NCBI RefSeq assembly: GCF_015354335.1
Contig: NZ_JADKYR010000002.1
Location: 186,001 to 250,000, forward strand
Direction of reading: 5' to 3'
Length of the DNA stretch: 64,000 bases
Source: Methylophilus sp. 13
Lineage (GTDB): Bacteria > Pseudomonadota > Gammaproteobacteria > Burkholderiales > Methylophilaceae
In this document: positions 20,117 through 27,861 of the stretch, one piece after another
Numbering within the stretch: position 1 is the stretch's first letter
Layout: every line of letters starts with the position of its first letter
Notes under the pieces: model-generated
Seen by the model: only the letters and a program-made list of their open reading frames with translations
The model's database searches: none
What the model was told of the DNA's origin: nothing
Translations under genes and position numbers: made by a program

Positions 20117-21364
20117 ATGTCCGGATTATTTACTCAAATTTTTGTCGCTGTGATTGTAATCAGCTTGGCAGTACGTGTCTGGCTGGGCTTGCGCCATATT
20201 CGCCATATCCAGCAACATCGTGCACAAGTGCCTGCTGCCTTTAGTCAAACAATCAGCCTGGAGGCACATCAACGCGCTGCAGACTATACGACCGCCAAGG
20301 TAAAACTGCGCCTGAATGAAACCGTCATGGAGTCATTGATTTTGCTGGCACTCACGCTAGGCGGCGTTTTACAACTGCTGGATCAGGCCTGGCAACAATG
20401 GCTGCCTGACCATGAAATCATTCGTGGTGCACTGGTCATTTGCTCGGCCATGTTGATCTCGGGTGCAGCCACCCTGCCGTTTGATTACATTCAGACTTTT
20501 AAAGTCGATGAGAAATTTGGCTTTAACAAGATGTCACGCAGCATGTTTTTTAGTGACCTGGTTAAACACACCGTTGTTGGCTTAATGCTAGGCGGACCAA
20601 TCTTGTTTGTCGCGCTCTGGCTCATGCAAGGTGCTGGCGATTTATGGTGGCTATACCTGTGGCTGATCTGGAGTGCCTTTAATCTGTTTATGCTGGCAGT
20701 GTATCCCATCTGGATTGCGCCACTGTTTAACAAATTTACGCCCATGCAGGATCAATCCCTCAAGGCACGCATTGAAGCTTTGCTGCAAAAATGCGGCTTT
20801 GCCAGCCAAGGCTTGTTTGTGATGGATGGATCCACCCGCTCTGGTCATGGCAATGCCTACTTCACCGGTTTTGGCAAAAACAAACGTGTCGTGTTCTTTG
20901 ACACCTTGCTTGAAAAGCTCAGTGCCGATGAAATTGAAGCGGTGTTGGCCCATGAGCTTGGTCACTTCAAACACCAGCATGTCATTAAACGCATCATCAT
21001 GATGTTTGGATTAAGCCTGTTAGGATTGGCGTTATTGGGTTACCTGATCAAACAGGAATGGTTCTTTACAGGGCTGGGGATTTCGGCACCGAGTAACCAC
21101 ATGGCTTTGCTGCTGTTTGTGCTGGTCTCTCCCGTCTTCATGTTTATTCTGCGTCCAGTCATGGCGGCTTACTCCCGAACCAATGAGTTTGAAGCCGACC
21201 ACTACGCGGCACAACAATCCAGACCACAGTTTCTGATTGATGCACTGGTCAAGCTGTATCGTGACAATGCGTCTACGTTGACGCCGGATCCACTCCACTC
21301 TGCATTCTATGACTCGCATCCACCGGCGAGCCTGCGGATTGCCAAGTTACAAACGTACGCATGA
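20117..21364 (+). CDS. M48-family (Ste24/CAAX prenyl protease 1-like) membrane metallopeptidase
   Basis: 415 residues with several hydrophobic segments. The zinc motif HELGH is in AVLAHELGHFKHQH (about 278-291), and the third ligand Glu is in TNEFEADHYA (about 356-365). The N-terminal four-helix region and length match the Ste24-type peptidase M48A group rather than HtpX (about 290 residues). In bacteria the substrates are largely unknown; membrane protein quality control is inferred. Its stop overlaps the cytochrome gene by 4 bases. Confidence 0.9.
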   Translation: MSGLFTQIFVAVIVISLAVRVWLGLRHIRHIQQHRAQVPAAFSQTISLEAHQRAADYTTAKVKLRLNETVMESLILLALTLGGVLQLLDQAWQQWLPDHEIIRGALVICSAMLISGAATLPFDYIQTFKVDEKFGFNKMSRSMFFSDLVKHTVVGLMLGGPILFVALWLMQGAGDLWWLYLWLIWSAFNLFMLAVYPIWIAPLFNKFTPMQDQSLKARIEALLQKCGFASQGLFVMDGSTRSGHGNAYFTGFGKNKRVVFFDTLLEKLSADEIEAVLAHELGHFKHQHVIKRIIMMFGLSLLGLALLGYLIKQEWFFTGLGISAPSNHMALLLFVLVSPVFMFILRPVMAAYSRTNEFEADHYAAQQSRPQFLIDALVKLYRDNASTLTPDPLHSAFYDSHPPASLRIAKLQTYA

Positions 21365-21660
21365 AAGCGCTCCTGCTGATCAGTTGGTCTTTATTGCTCG
21401 CCAGCCATGATGCAAGCGCAACTGAAGCCCAGCTGCAAGCAGGAAAAAAACTGGTCGACACCCATTGCATCAGTTGTCATGCCAGCAGCTATGGCGGCGA
21501 TGGTAGCGGCATTTATACACGTGACTACCGCAAAGTGCGTTCTTTCAATGGTTTAAAAGCTCAAGTCACCAACTGTAATACCATGCTCAACCTTAAATGG
21601 TTCGATGATGAAGAACAGCAAGTGGTACAGTACTTGAATCATACCTACTATCATTTCTAG
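21361..21660 (+). CDS. Small periplasmic c-type cytochrome
   Basis: 99 residues. The signal peptide (about 1-21, ending ASA) is followed by a single haem-binding CISCH (about 39-43). MLNLKWFDDEEQQVVQYLN (about 75-93) resembles the C-terminal helix of class I cytochromes and holds a candidate Met axial ligand. It overlaps the protease gene by 4 bases and precedes rsgA by 1 base. This small cytochrome between an M48 protease and rsgA occurs in related betaproteobacteria; the electron-transfer partner is not known. Confidence 0.88.
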   Translation: MKALLLISWSLLLASHDASATEAQLQAGKKLVDTHCISCHASSYGGDGSGIYTRDYRKVRSFNGLKAQVTNCNTMLNLKWFDDEEQQVVQYLNHTYYHF

Positions 21661-21661
21661 C

Positions 21662-22537
21662 ATGTCGTATCCAGGCCTGATTGTCGCTGCCTATGGCAAG
21701 CGCTATAACGTAGAATTGCCCGATGGGCGTATTCTTAGCTGTGTCACGCGTGGCAAAAAAGTCGATAATGCGGCAGGTGACCGCGTCACAGTGACCCTCA
21801 CTGCCAACAATGAAGGCGTCATTGAGAAAACCGCAGAACGGACCACCCTGCTCTATCGCAGCAATGCTTATAAAAGCAAAGTGCTGGCAGCCAATGTCAC
21901 CCAGATATTGATTGTGCTGGCAACGCAGCCAAGCTTTTATGAAGACCTGCTTAACCGTTGCCTGGTCGCTGCAGAAGCCGCTGGCATTCGGGCTGTCATT
22001 CTCCTCAACAAATGTGACTTGCCTAATCCACAAGCCCTACAAAAGCTGGAGCAATATGCAGCGCTTGGCTACCTCACTTTGCAACTCAATGCACGGCAAT
22101 CGGTAGAGGCGCTCAAACCGCTACTTGCGGGTCACACCAGTGTATTAGTTGGGCAGTCCGGCATGGGAAAATCTACGATTATCAATAGCCTACTCCCTGA
22201 AGCACGCAGCAAAACACAGGAAATCAGTACCACACTGGATAGTGGCAAACACACCACGACAGCCACCCATCTCTACCATCTTGATCAGGACAGCGCCATT
22301 ATTGACTCGCCGGGCCTGCAGGAGTTTGGGCTGTATCATATTAATGAGGCCGAGCTTGAATATGCATTTGTCGAGTTCAGGCCTTTTATTGGTCACTGCA
22401 AATTCAATAATTGCACCCATACGCACGAACCAGACTGCGCAATTCTGAAGGCTGTCCAAGCAGGCAGCATCCCCCCCGAACGCTTACAAATATTCCAGCA
22501 AATCCGTAGCGAAAATAGCGTACAAGTCTACGGTTAA
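21662..22537 (+). CDS. rsgA: RsgA, small ribosomal subunit biogenesis GTPase
   Basis: 291 residues. The circularly permuted GTPase order is visible: G4 NKCD (about 119-122), then the P-loop GQSGMGKSTI, then G3 DSPG. It is preceded by an OB-fold domain and followed by the zinc-binding C-terminal motif HCKFNNCTHTHEPDC. RsgA checks late 30S subunit assembly near the decoding centre. It is last in the forward three-gene group, 24 bases after typical spacing constraints end, followed by terminators shared with xoxF. Confidence 0.95.
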   Translation: MSYPGLIVAAYGKRYNVELPDGRILSCVTRGKKVDNAAGDRVTVTLTANNEGVIEKTAERTTLLYRSNAYKSKVLAANVTQILIVLATQPSFYEDLLNRCLVAAEAAGIRAVILLNKCDLPNPQALQKLEQYAALGYLTLQLNARQSVEALKPLLAGHTSVLVGQSGMGKSTIINSLLPEARSKTQEISTTLDSGKHTTTATHLYHLDQDSAIIDSPGLQEFGLYHINEAELEYAFVEFRPFIGHCKFNNCTHTHEPDCAILKAVQAGSIPPERLQIFQQIRSENSVQVYG

Positions 22538-22580
22538 CTCCCCCCGTTTTTTATTCATTTTTCAGTATTGAGAGACAAAA

Positions 22581-22606
22581 AAACACCCTGCCGAAGCAGG
22601 GTGTTT
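22581..22606. terminator. Terminator between rsgA and xoxF
   Basis: An 11-bp perfect stem (22581-22591 with 22596-22606) with a CGAA loop. The minus strand continues into a T-run, making it a strong intrinsic terminator for xoxF; it may also stop rsgA transcripts. Confidence 0.88.
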
Positions 22607-22615
22607 AGTCTGTTT

Positions 22616-22639
22616 AACCGATCAATGACTTGATCGGTT
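22616..22639. terminator. Second hairpin downstream of xoxF
   Basis: A 10-bp perfect inverted repeat (AACCGATCAA with TTGATCGGTT, TGAC loop) begins 15 bases after the xoxF stop. Together with the next hairpin it makes a tandem 3' structure that could stabilise the abundant xoxF mRNA. It has no T-run of its own. Confidence 0.55.
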
Positions 22640-22654
22640 ATAAGCTGTGCTTGA

Positions 22655-24523
22655 TTACAGTGCGAACACGCTCAATGCACCGCCGCCAGGCGCAGCGTTG
22701 TACTTGGTCAACTCTTTGTAACCACCAGCAGCACCCAGTGCGTCTGTGTCAGTCGTCATGCCCAAGTTCATCGCAACACCAGCCCAACCACCGATACCAG
22801 ACAAGATACCCACGTATTGCTTGCCTTTGTTACCGTAGGTGAATGCGTTACCAATCGCGCCGGAACCCACTTGGAATTTCCACAGTTCTTTACCGGTTTT
22901 CGCGTCAACCGCCTTGAACCAACGATCCAATGTACCGTAGAACACGATGTCTGAAGCCGTTGTCAGTGCACCACTCCACGCAGAGAACTTCTCTTTGTTG
23001 TACCAAACTTTTTTGTTGGTCATTGGGTCGTAAGCACCGAAACCACCCATCACGCCGTCTGGACCAGCAAACATGGTCAGTGTCGCACCAACCCATGGTT
23101 GACCAGCAACGTATTTGGACTCAACGGGCTCGTATGTCATACATACGTGGTTCAGTGGAGAGTACATCAAACCGGTTTTTGGTGAGTAGGCTGCTGGCTG
23201 TTGGTCTTTAGTCCCCAAAGCTGCTGGGCAGATACCCTTAGCATTGTAGTCCTGGTGTGTTGAGTAACGGCCATCTTTGCTTGGCACACCTGTTTTCAGG
23301 TCTACATCATTTGCCCAGTTAACGAATGGGTGTACTTTTTCAGCGGCAATTAAAGTACCGGTCAGTGCGTTCCAGGTGTAAGCAAAACCGTTACGGTCAT
23401 GGTGCCATGCGTATGTTTTGCCACCTTTGTCAAACAGGATCACTTCGTTCACACCGTCGTAGTCCCACTCATCGTGTGGTGTCATTTGCATTGCCCATTT
23501 AGCAACACCAGTATCCAGATCACGTGCAGTCACAGTCATAGACCATTTGTTGTCGCCTGGACGTACATCTGGGTTCCAAACGGATGGGTTACCCGCACCG
23601 TAGTAAACCAAGTTTGTACGTGCATCATATGGCCACCAGCCCCATACGGAACCACCACCATGTTGCCAGCCGTCTTTAATCGCTTGTGGTTTCAACCAGG
23701 TACGAGTACCCAACTCTTTTTCGCCACCTTTGATTTGGTCAGCTGACAAGCGCTTGAAAGAACCACCTTCTTTGTTACCACCATTCACGTCTTGATAAAC
23801 AGACAGTGCGTTGTAAAGCGGATTGTCTTTGTTAGTGTTAGCGTCGTGCAGTGTTTCAGCATCAGGACCTGTAGAGTAGGCTTTCCATGCCAGAGAACCG
23901 TCTTTCAGGTTGTATGCAGCGATAAAGCAACGTACGCCGAACTCAGCACCTGAGCAACCGGTCAGTACTTTGTCTTTGATCACATGTGGTGCGTTGGTGT
24001 TAGTTGCACCGACTTTTGGATCAGTGTTTTTAACGTCCCAAACTTTAGCACCGGTTTTTGCATCCAAAGCAACCAGCATGCCGTCGTTTTGTTGCAAGAA
24101 GATTTTACCGTCACCAAAACCCAGACCACGCGTCACGTTGTCACAGCACAATACTGCTTGTACGCTTGGGTCTTGTTTAGGAAAATAGGTCCAAACGATT
24201 TTCTGATTGTCGTTCAGGTCAAGTGCGTATACGTTGTTTGGGAAAGCAGTCACGATATACATCATGTTGCCAACAACGACTGGAGAGCCTTCGTGACCAC
24301 GGTTTACACCAGTCGCGAATGTCCACGCCATTTTCAGGTTTTTAACGTTGCCCTTGTTGATTTGTGCCAAAGCGCTGTAGCCTTGGTTATTATGTTGACC
24401 ACGTGGATGTGCCCAGTTGTTGGGATCTTTCATCGCAGCTTCTTGATCAGCAGCAGCGAATGCGAGCATTGGCATGGCAAGCGCAACGCTGGCAGCAATA
24501 CCAAAAGCAGTTTTGATTTTCAT
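22655..24523 (-). CDS. xoxF: XoxF, lanthanide-dependent PQQ methanol dehydrogenase
   Basis: 622 residues from the ATG at 24523, which has GGAG about 10 bases upstream and a clean signal peptide (cleavage after AFA, about residue 23). It is a periplasmic PQQ beta-propeller enzyme oxidising methanol. The adjacent-cysteine ring (VLCCDN, about 126-127) is present. The metal/PQQ ligands are GAEFG (Glu ~194) and GAGNPS (Asn ~312). The DEWDYDGVNE stretch has catalytic Asp ~354 and, two residues on, Asp ~356, the extra aspartate that marks lanthanide (XoxF) rather than calcium (MxaF) enzymes. The Glu-Asn spacing is about 34 residues longer than in well-known XoxF/MxaF proteins. No cytochrome (xoxG) or xoxJ gene is adjacent. 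Confidence 0.95.
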   Translation of the reverse strand: MKIKTAFGIAASVALAMPMLAFAAADQEAAMKDPNNWAHPRGQHNNQGYSALAQINKGNVKNLKMAWTFATGVNRGHEGSPVVVGNMMYIVTAFPNNVYALDLNDNQKIVWTYFPKQDPSVQAVLCCDNVTRGLGFGDGKIFLQQNDGMLVALDAKTGAKVWDVKNTDPKVGATNTNAPHVIKDKVLTGCSGAEFGVRCFIAAYNLKDGSLAWKAYSTGPDAETLHDANTNKDNPLYNALSVYQDVNGGNKEGGSFKRLSADQIKGGEKELGTRTWLKPQAIKDGWQHGGGSVWGWWPYDARTNLVYYGAGNPSVWNPDVRPGDNKWSMTVTARDLDTGVAKWAMQMTPHDEWDYDGVNEVILFDKGGKTYAWHHDRNGFAYTWNALTGTLIAAEKVHPFVNWANDVDLKTGVPSKDGRYSTHQDYNAKGICPAALGTKDQQPAAYSPKTGLMYSPLNHVCMTYEPVESKYVAGQPWVGATLTMFAGPDGVMGGFGAYDPMTNKKVWYNKEKFSAWSGALTTASDIVFYGTLDRWFKAVDAKTGKELWKFQVGSGAIGNAFTYGNKGKQYVGILSGIGGWAGVAMNLGMTTDTDALGAAGGYKELTKYNAAPGGGALSVFAL

Positions 24524-24555
24524 GATAGTTATATCTCCGAGATAATCACAAGGTA

Positions 24556-24576
24556 GCAATTGTTAACATCAATTGC
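24556..24576. promoter_or_regulatory. Inverted repeat in the xoxF 5' region
   Basis: GCAATTG-N7-CAATTGC (24556-24562 and 24570-24576), 33 bases before the xoxF start codon. It could be an operator for a dimeric regulator or an mRNA leader hairpin. No binding factor can be assigned. Confidence 0.35.
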
Positions 24577-24680
24577 GCGGTGCTTAAGTTGCCACTGGCA
24601 CTAGGATTTCCAGAGCTGAAACATCCTGTAACGGATATATGTCACTTTATTAAGCGCTTGTAACTGTAATATAAATAACC

Positions 24681-24720
24681 GCCCATGACAGCCAGCCAGT
24701 TTAAGGTTTTATTCATGGGC
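24681..24720. promoter_or_regulatory. Wide inverted repeat between xoxF and the MocR-type gene
   Basis: Perfect 8-base arms GCCCATGA (24681-24688) and TCATGGGC (24713-24720), centre to centre 32 bases apart (about three helical turns), in the middle of the divergent xoxF/regulator region. A GntR/MocR-type dimer site is possible; this is inference from position only. Confidence 0.35.
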
Positions 24721-24816
24721 CAGAGCGGGAATTTTTCCGAAAACTTTATTGAATTGCTTTTTTTTTGTATCATCTGGTAACGGAAGGCCATGTCCTAGTG
24801 TGCCCTTCAGGTAAGC

Positions 24817-25977
24817 GTGCCCAATGTGATGTGCAGGCACCCTTTTCTTGAACATAAGGCAAACGCAGACGTGCTGAGACCCTGGTATTACTCACTGGTA
24901 TTAGATAAGGATTCCCCTTCCTCCATACATCAGCAACTCATAGACCACTTCAGGTCGATGATAGAAGCAGGTGACTGGTTAGGCGGTAGTCCCTTGCCCA
25001 GCTCACGCGATATTGCGCAACGCCTGGGGATCAACCGAAAAACGGTTTCACGCGTATACGAAGAGCTTTCTGCACAAGGACTGATCTACACTCAACCCAA
25101 GCGCGGCACTTTTGTGGCCGAGACCGCCAAGCGCGCCAGCTCAGCAGACAAAGTGATGGCGGGCCAGAGCCAGTCATCTCTCGCACCACTCACCGAAACC
25201 AGCAACATAGAAAGCCTGATCCAAAAAAGTAGTATTCATCATCTGCGGCGGGCAGCATTGCATCTGCACAAATTGCGGCAAGCAGATTACGATGTCACGG
25301 GCTTGCATCATCTCAAGCATTTGCTGGCAAATTTGCTGGCACATGAACGGCGCTATCTGGTGCCGCCGGAACATATTGCCTGTGGCGCGCGGCATGGCCT
25401 GCAACAGGCGATCCTCTGCAATCTGGATGCAGCCCATGGTTATGTATTAATTGATGCCGAAGTCGGGACGGGGTTGGAGCGCGCGTTGAAAAAGCACGGT
25501 ATTCCAGTCATGAAACTGCCTGAAATGGCATGTAACCAGACTCAGCAGTTTATTGATCAGGTTGAAAAATACTGCATCAATTTTCCGGTATCCGCAGTGT
25601 GGTGTGATAGCAGCAAGATTGTGTCACCAGACCACCTGGAAGCCGAACACACCCTGATTGCACAAAAATTGTCCGATTATGGCCTGCTGCTCATTGATGA
25701 CCAGCGTAGCCGCCTCCCCCTGGGCCTTGAGCATCAACCGCCACTGGCCGCAAAGTACGCACGCAGCCTGCTACTCGGCAGCCTCTATGGAACCTTTTGC
25801 GAGATGTTCAACATTTGCTATGTGGCGAGCAACCTGGGATTCACAGACAAGTTCTTGAATGAAATGGACGCCCATTCACAATCTCCGTTGCTCTTGAATA
25901 TGCTGGCGCAAAGTGACCTGATTAAACGCGGTGAGTATAAAAAACTGGTGACCACAATACATCGCACCATGGCTTAA
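24817..25977 (+). CDS. MocR/GntR-type transcriptional regulator with degenerate aminotransferase domain
   Basis: 386 residues from a GTG with AGG 5 bases upstream; an ATG at 24829 is an alternative. The N-terminal GntR winged helix is clear (about 38-102: IHQQLIDHFRSMIEAGDWL, LPSSRDIAQRLGINRKTVSRVYEEL, split here). The rest is homologous to a fold-type I aminotransferase but shorter than usual MocR proteins (about 450-500). The usual PLP site GTFSKxLxPxLRxGY is replaced by GSLYGTFCEMFNICY, so the Schiff-base lysine is absent, and the DDYDxEFRY motif reads DDQRSRLPL. It probably cannot bind PLP covalently. Divergence from xoxF makes it a candidate xoxF regulator (inference). Confidence 0.82.
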   Translation: MPNVMCRHPFLEHKANADVLRPWYYSLVLDKDSPSSIHQQLIDHFRSMIEAGDWLGGSPLPSSRDIAQRLGINRKTVSRVYEELSAQGLIYTQPKRGTFVAETAKRASSADKVMAGQSQSSLAPLTETSNIESLIQKSSIHHLRRAALHLHKLRQADYDVTGLHHLKHLLANLLAHERRYLVPPEHIACGARHGLQQAILCNLDAAHGYVLIDAEVGTGLERALKKHGIPVMKLPEMACNQTQQFIDQVEKYCINFPVSAVWCDSSKIVSPDHLEAEHTLIAQKLSDYGLLLIDDQRSRLPLGLEHQPPLAAKYARSLLLGSLYGTFCEMFNICYVASNLGFTDKFLNEMDAHSQSPLLLNMLAQSDLIKRGEYKKLVTTIHRTMA

Positions 25978-26006
25978 ACAAATACGCTCACCTAGCAATC
26001 AGGCAC

Positions 26007-26021
26007 GCACCAAATTGGTTG
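26007..26021. promoter_or_regulatory. NtrC-like enhancer site upstream of the sigma-54 promoter
   Basis: GCACC-AAATT-GGTTG matches the NtrC consensus GCACY-N5-GGTGC at 8 of 10 positions. Its centre is about 150 bases upstream of the predicted start at 26166, a usual distance for enhancer-binding proteins. The core CACCAAATT recurs at 26061-26069, 53 bases (five helical turns) downstream. Confidence 0.45.
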
Positions 26022-26138
26022 AAAGGAACCAAACAAAGGCGAAAATCGGCTATTAATAACCACCAAATTTTCGGGAAAAAATCCTATTTACTTTAAAAAT
26101 AGATTTTTAAAACATTGAGTTAAATTGAATTTATAGAG

Positions 26139-26155
26139 TTGGCATGAGAAATGCT
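26139..26155 (+). promoter_or_regulatory. Sigma-54 promoter match (-24/-12) between the MocR-type and PepSY genes
   Basis: TTGGCATG-N4-ATGCT: GG (26141-26142) and GC (26153-26154) are exactly 10 bases apart, and the -24 and -12 blocks each differ from consensus at one base. The predicted start is about 26166-26167, which is the first base of the GGGAGTG stem described in the next entry. Confidence 0.6.
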
Positions 26156-26165
26156 AAGTTCAAGC

Positions 26166-26301
26166 CGGGAGTGAGCTATCACTAGGACCGATACCAGCAG
26201 ACTGCATATCCGCCGGTATCGGGGTAGACACTCCCAAACTTGCATATTGATCTCAGTCAGAATAAAAAAGGCAACGCAATTGCGCTGCCTTTTTTATTCT
26301 G
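26166..26301 (+). ncRNA. Candidate sigma-54-dependent small structured RNA
   Basis: About 135 nt between the predicted start and an intrinsic terminator, with no ORF. The 5' end GGGAGTG (26167-26173) pairs with CACTCCC (26229-26235). Inside it CCGATACC (26188-26195) pairs with GGTATCGG (26215-26222), giving a closed two-stem 5' domain. A short unpaired stretch (26236-26257) leads to the terminator hairpin. The agreement of promoter spacing, predicted 5' base and closing stem is the main support. I do not recognise the RNA family. The partner activator is inferred to be NtrC-like from the upstream site. Confidence 0.5.
26258..26301. terminator. Strong bidirectional terminator
   Basis: A 16-base perfect inverted repeat (26258-26273 with 26286-26301) encloses a further CGCAATTGCG stem. 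A-run and T-run flank the GC core, so it terminates both the candidate RNA (+) and the PepSY gene (-). Confidence 0.9.
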
Positions 26302-26346
26302 CCTTAGAGACTGGATCTGCCTCACTGAGAGACAGACACAACCCAA

Positions 26347-26874
26347 TTACTCTTGACCGATTTGGTACACTTCGTAGCTGGTTTCCACAATCTTACCGGT
26401 TGTCGCATCAACTTCAACTTTGACTTCTTCATTGTCTGCTTCGAGGATATCAAATTCGTAAGAGGCTTTGCCATCTGGTTCAAGCTCATACTCCACTTCA
26501 ACCACTTTACCGGCATGCGCCGCCAGAGCTGTGGCTTTGGCATCGGCCTCTGAAACTTTAGCCAAGGCTTTGAATTTCTCGTCATCCGCGGTCACTTCTT
26601 GCTCTACTTCTGTGACTTTACCTGTTTTGGCGCTACACTCGATATCCCAAGCAGTGCCGTCTTTGGACTGCACATCAAACTCGTATACCAATTGCTTGCG
26701 CTCTGATTTGGCTTCGACTTTTACAATTTTGCCATCATGCACAGACAAGGCCGCTTTTACGCACTTACCCAGGCTGTCGTAGGCTTTTGGTTTGATAGTT
26801 TCATGGTCAGCGAATGCTGGCGCTGACAATACACCGCATACAGCGGCAATGATGAATGACGCTTTGATTTGCAT
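26347..26874 (-). CDS. Periplasmic PepSY-domain protein
   Basis: 175 residues. A signal peptide (about 1-22, ending APAFA) is followed by two PepSY repeats (about 35-95 and 100-170), each with the pattern of a helix then VxxVEaKxxxGkxvYEfdv...DGxxweIeCxAxTGkV. The second repeat shows [20 protein letters not shown] and DATTGKIVE. PepSY proteins are secreted or periplasmic and thought to modulate partners such as proteases; no catalytic residues are seen. AGGAG lies 7-11 bases before the ATG. It is monocistronic by its terminator. Strongly acidic (many Glu/Asp). Confidence 0.85.
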   Translation of the reverse strand: MQIKASFIIAAVCGVLSAPAFADHETIKPKAYDSLGKCVKAALSVHDGKIVKVEAKSERKQLVYEFDVQSKDGTAWDIECSAKTGKVTEVEQEVTADDEKFKALAKVSEADAKATALAAHAGKVVEVEYELEPDGKASYEFDILEADNEEVKVEVDATTGKIVETSYEVYQIGQE

Positions 26875-27006
26875 AATGATCTCCTAAGATTAAGTCATGA
26901 ACTCATCGTGCAAGACTGCGCTAGGGACGCATCTTGACACATTCACAACGATGCAAAGGATATCAAAAACAAACAGGGGTTTTGCAAATATTACACCTTA
27001 TTAACA

Positions 27007-27028
27007 AAATGGTTTAAATCAACCATTT
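27007..27028 (-). terminator. Weak hairpin after thyA
   Basis: An 8-bp AT-rich inverted repeat (AAATGGTT, AACCATTT) lies about 20 bases beyond the thyA stop. No T-run follows on the minus strand, so termination is uncertain. Confidence 0.3.
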
Positions 27029-27048
27029 CACGCCCTTCACCAGCCTCT

Positions 27049-27843
27049 TTAGACCGCAACTGGCGCCTTGATAGCAGGATAAGGATCGTAGTTTTCCAGT
27101 GTGAAATCTTCAAACTTAAAGGCAAAAATATCGTTAACTGCCGGGTTAATCCGCATGTTAGGCAAGGCACGTGGTGTGCGTGCAAGCTGCTCTTTGACTT
27201 GCTCCATATGGTTGCTATAGATGTGGGCATCGCCCAGCGTATGCACAAAATCCCCCAGCTGCAAATCACACACCTGCGCGACCATCATGGTCAACAAAGC
27301 ATATGAGGCAATGTTAAACGGCACGCCGAGAAAAATATCCGCACTTCGCTGATAGAGCTGGCAGGACAGTTTGCCATCTGCCACGTAAAACTGGAAAAAA
27401 GCATGGCATGGTGGCAACTTCATCCGCTCAACATCGGCCACATTCCAGGCAGACACAATTAAGCGACGAGAGTCAGGGGTCTTTTTGATCTGCTCTATAA
27501 CCTGCGAAATCTGGTCAATATGACTGCCATCCGGCTTGGGCCAATTGCGCCATTGATAACCATACACAGGCCCAAGATTGCCTTGTTCGTCTGCCCACTC
27601 ATCCCAAATGGTAACGCCGTGTTCCTTGAGATAGGCAATATTGGTACTGCCTTGCAAAAACCAGAGGAGCTCATGAATAATCGACTTCAGGTGTACCTTT
27701 TTGGTCGTTAATAATGGAAAACCTTCTGCCAGGTTAAAGCGCATCTGATAGCCAAACACCGAGATCGTGCCTGTACCGGTGCGATCAGTTTTGACATGAC
27801 CATGCGCAAGTACGTGGTTCAGTAAATCATGATACTGTTGCAT
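27049..27843 (-). CDS. thyA: Thymidylate synthase
   Basis: 264 residues, the exact length of E. coli ThyA. The catalytic cysteine is in [12 protein letters not shown] (about residue 146). The N-terminal [16 protein letters not shown], the dUMP-binding RRLIVSAWN and the [20 protein letters not shown] stretch are all conserved. It methylates dUMP to dTMP using methylene-tetrahydrofolate. It lies 18 bases downstream of thrC and so may be co-transcribed with the hom-thrC genes. Confidence 0.97.
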   Translation of the reverse strand: MQQYHDLLNHVLAHGHVKTDRTGTGTISVFGYQMRFNLAEGFPLLTTKKVHLKSIIHELLWFLQGSTNIAYLKEHGVTIWDEWADEQGNLGPVYGYQWRNWPKPDGSHIDQISQVIEQIKKTPDSRRLIVSAWNVADVERMKLPPCHAFFQFYVADGKLSCQLYQRSADIFLGVPFNIASYALLTMMVAQVCDLQLGDFVHTLGDAHIYSNHMEQVKEQLARTPRALPNMRINPAVNDIFAFKFEDFTLENYDPYPAIKAPVAV

Positions 27844-27861
27844 AGACAGGCTCCCGCTAAT

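Noticed and set aside
26007-26032. TTGGTT-GAAAGG-AACCAA hairpin as a terminator for the MocR-type gene
   Set aside because: There is no T-run and the stem is only 6 bp. The overlapping NtrC-like site is a better explanation of the symmetry.
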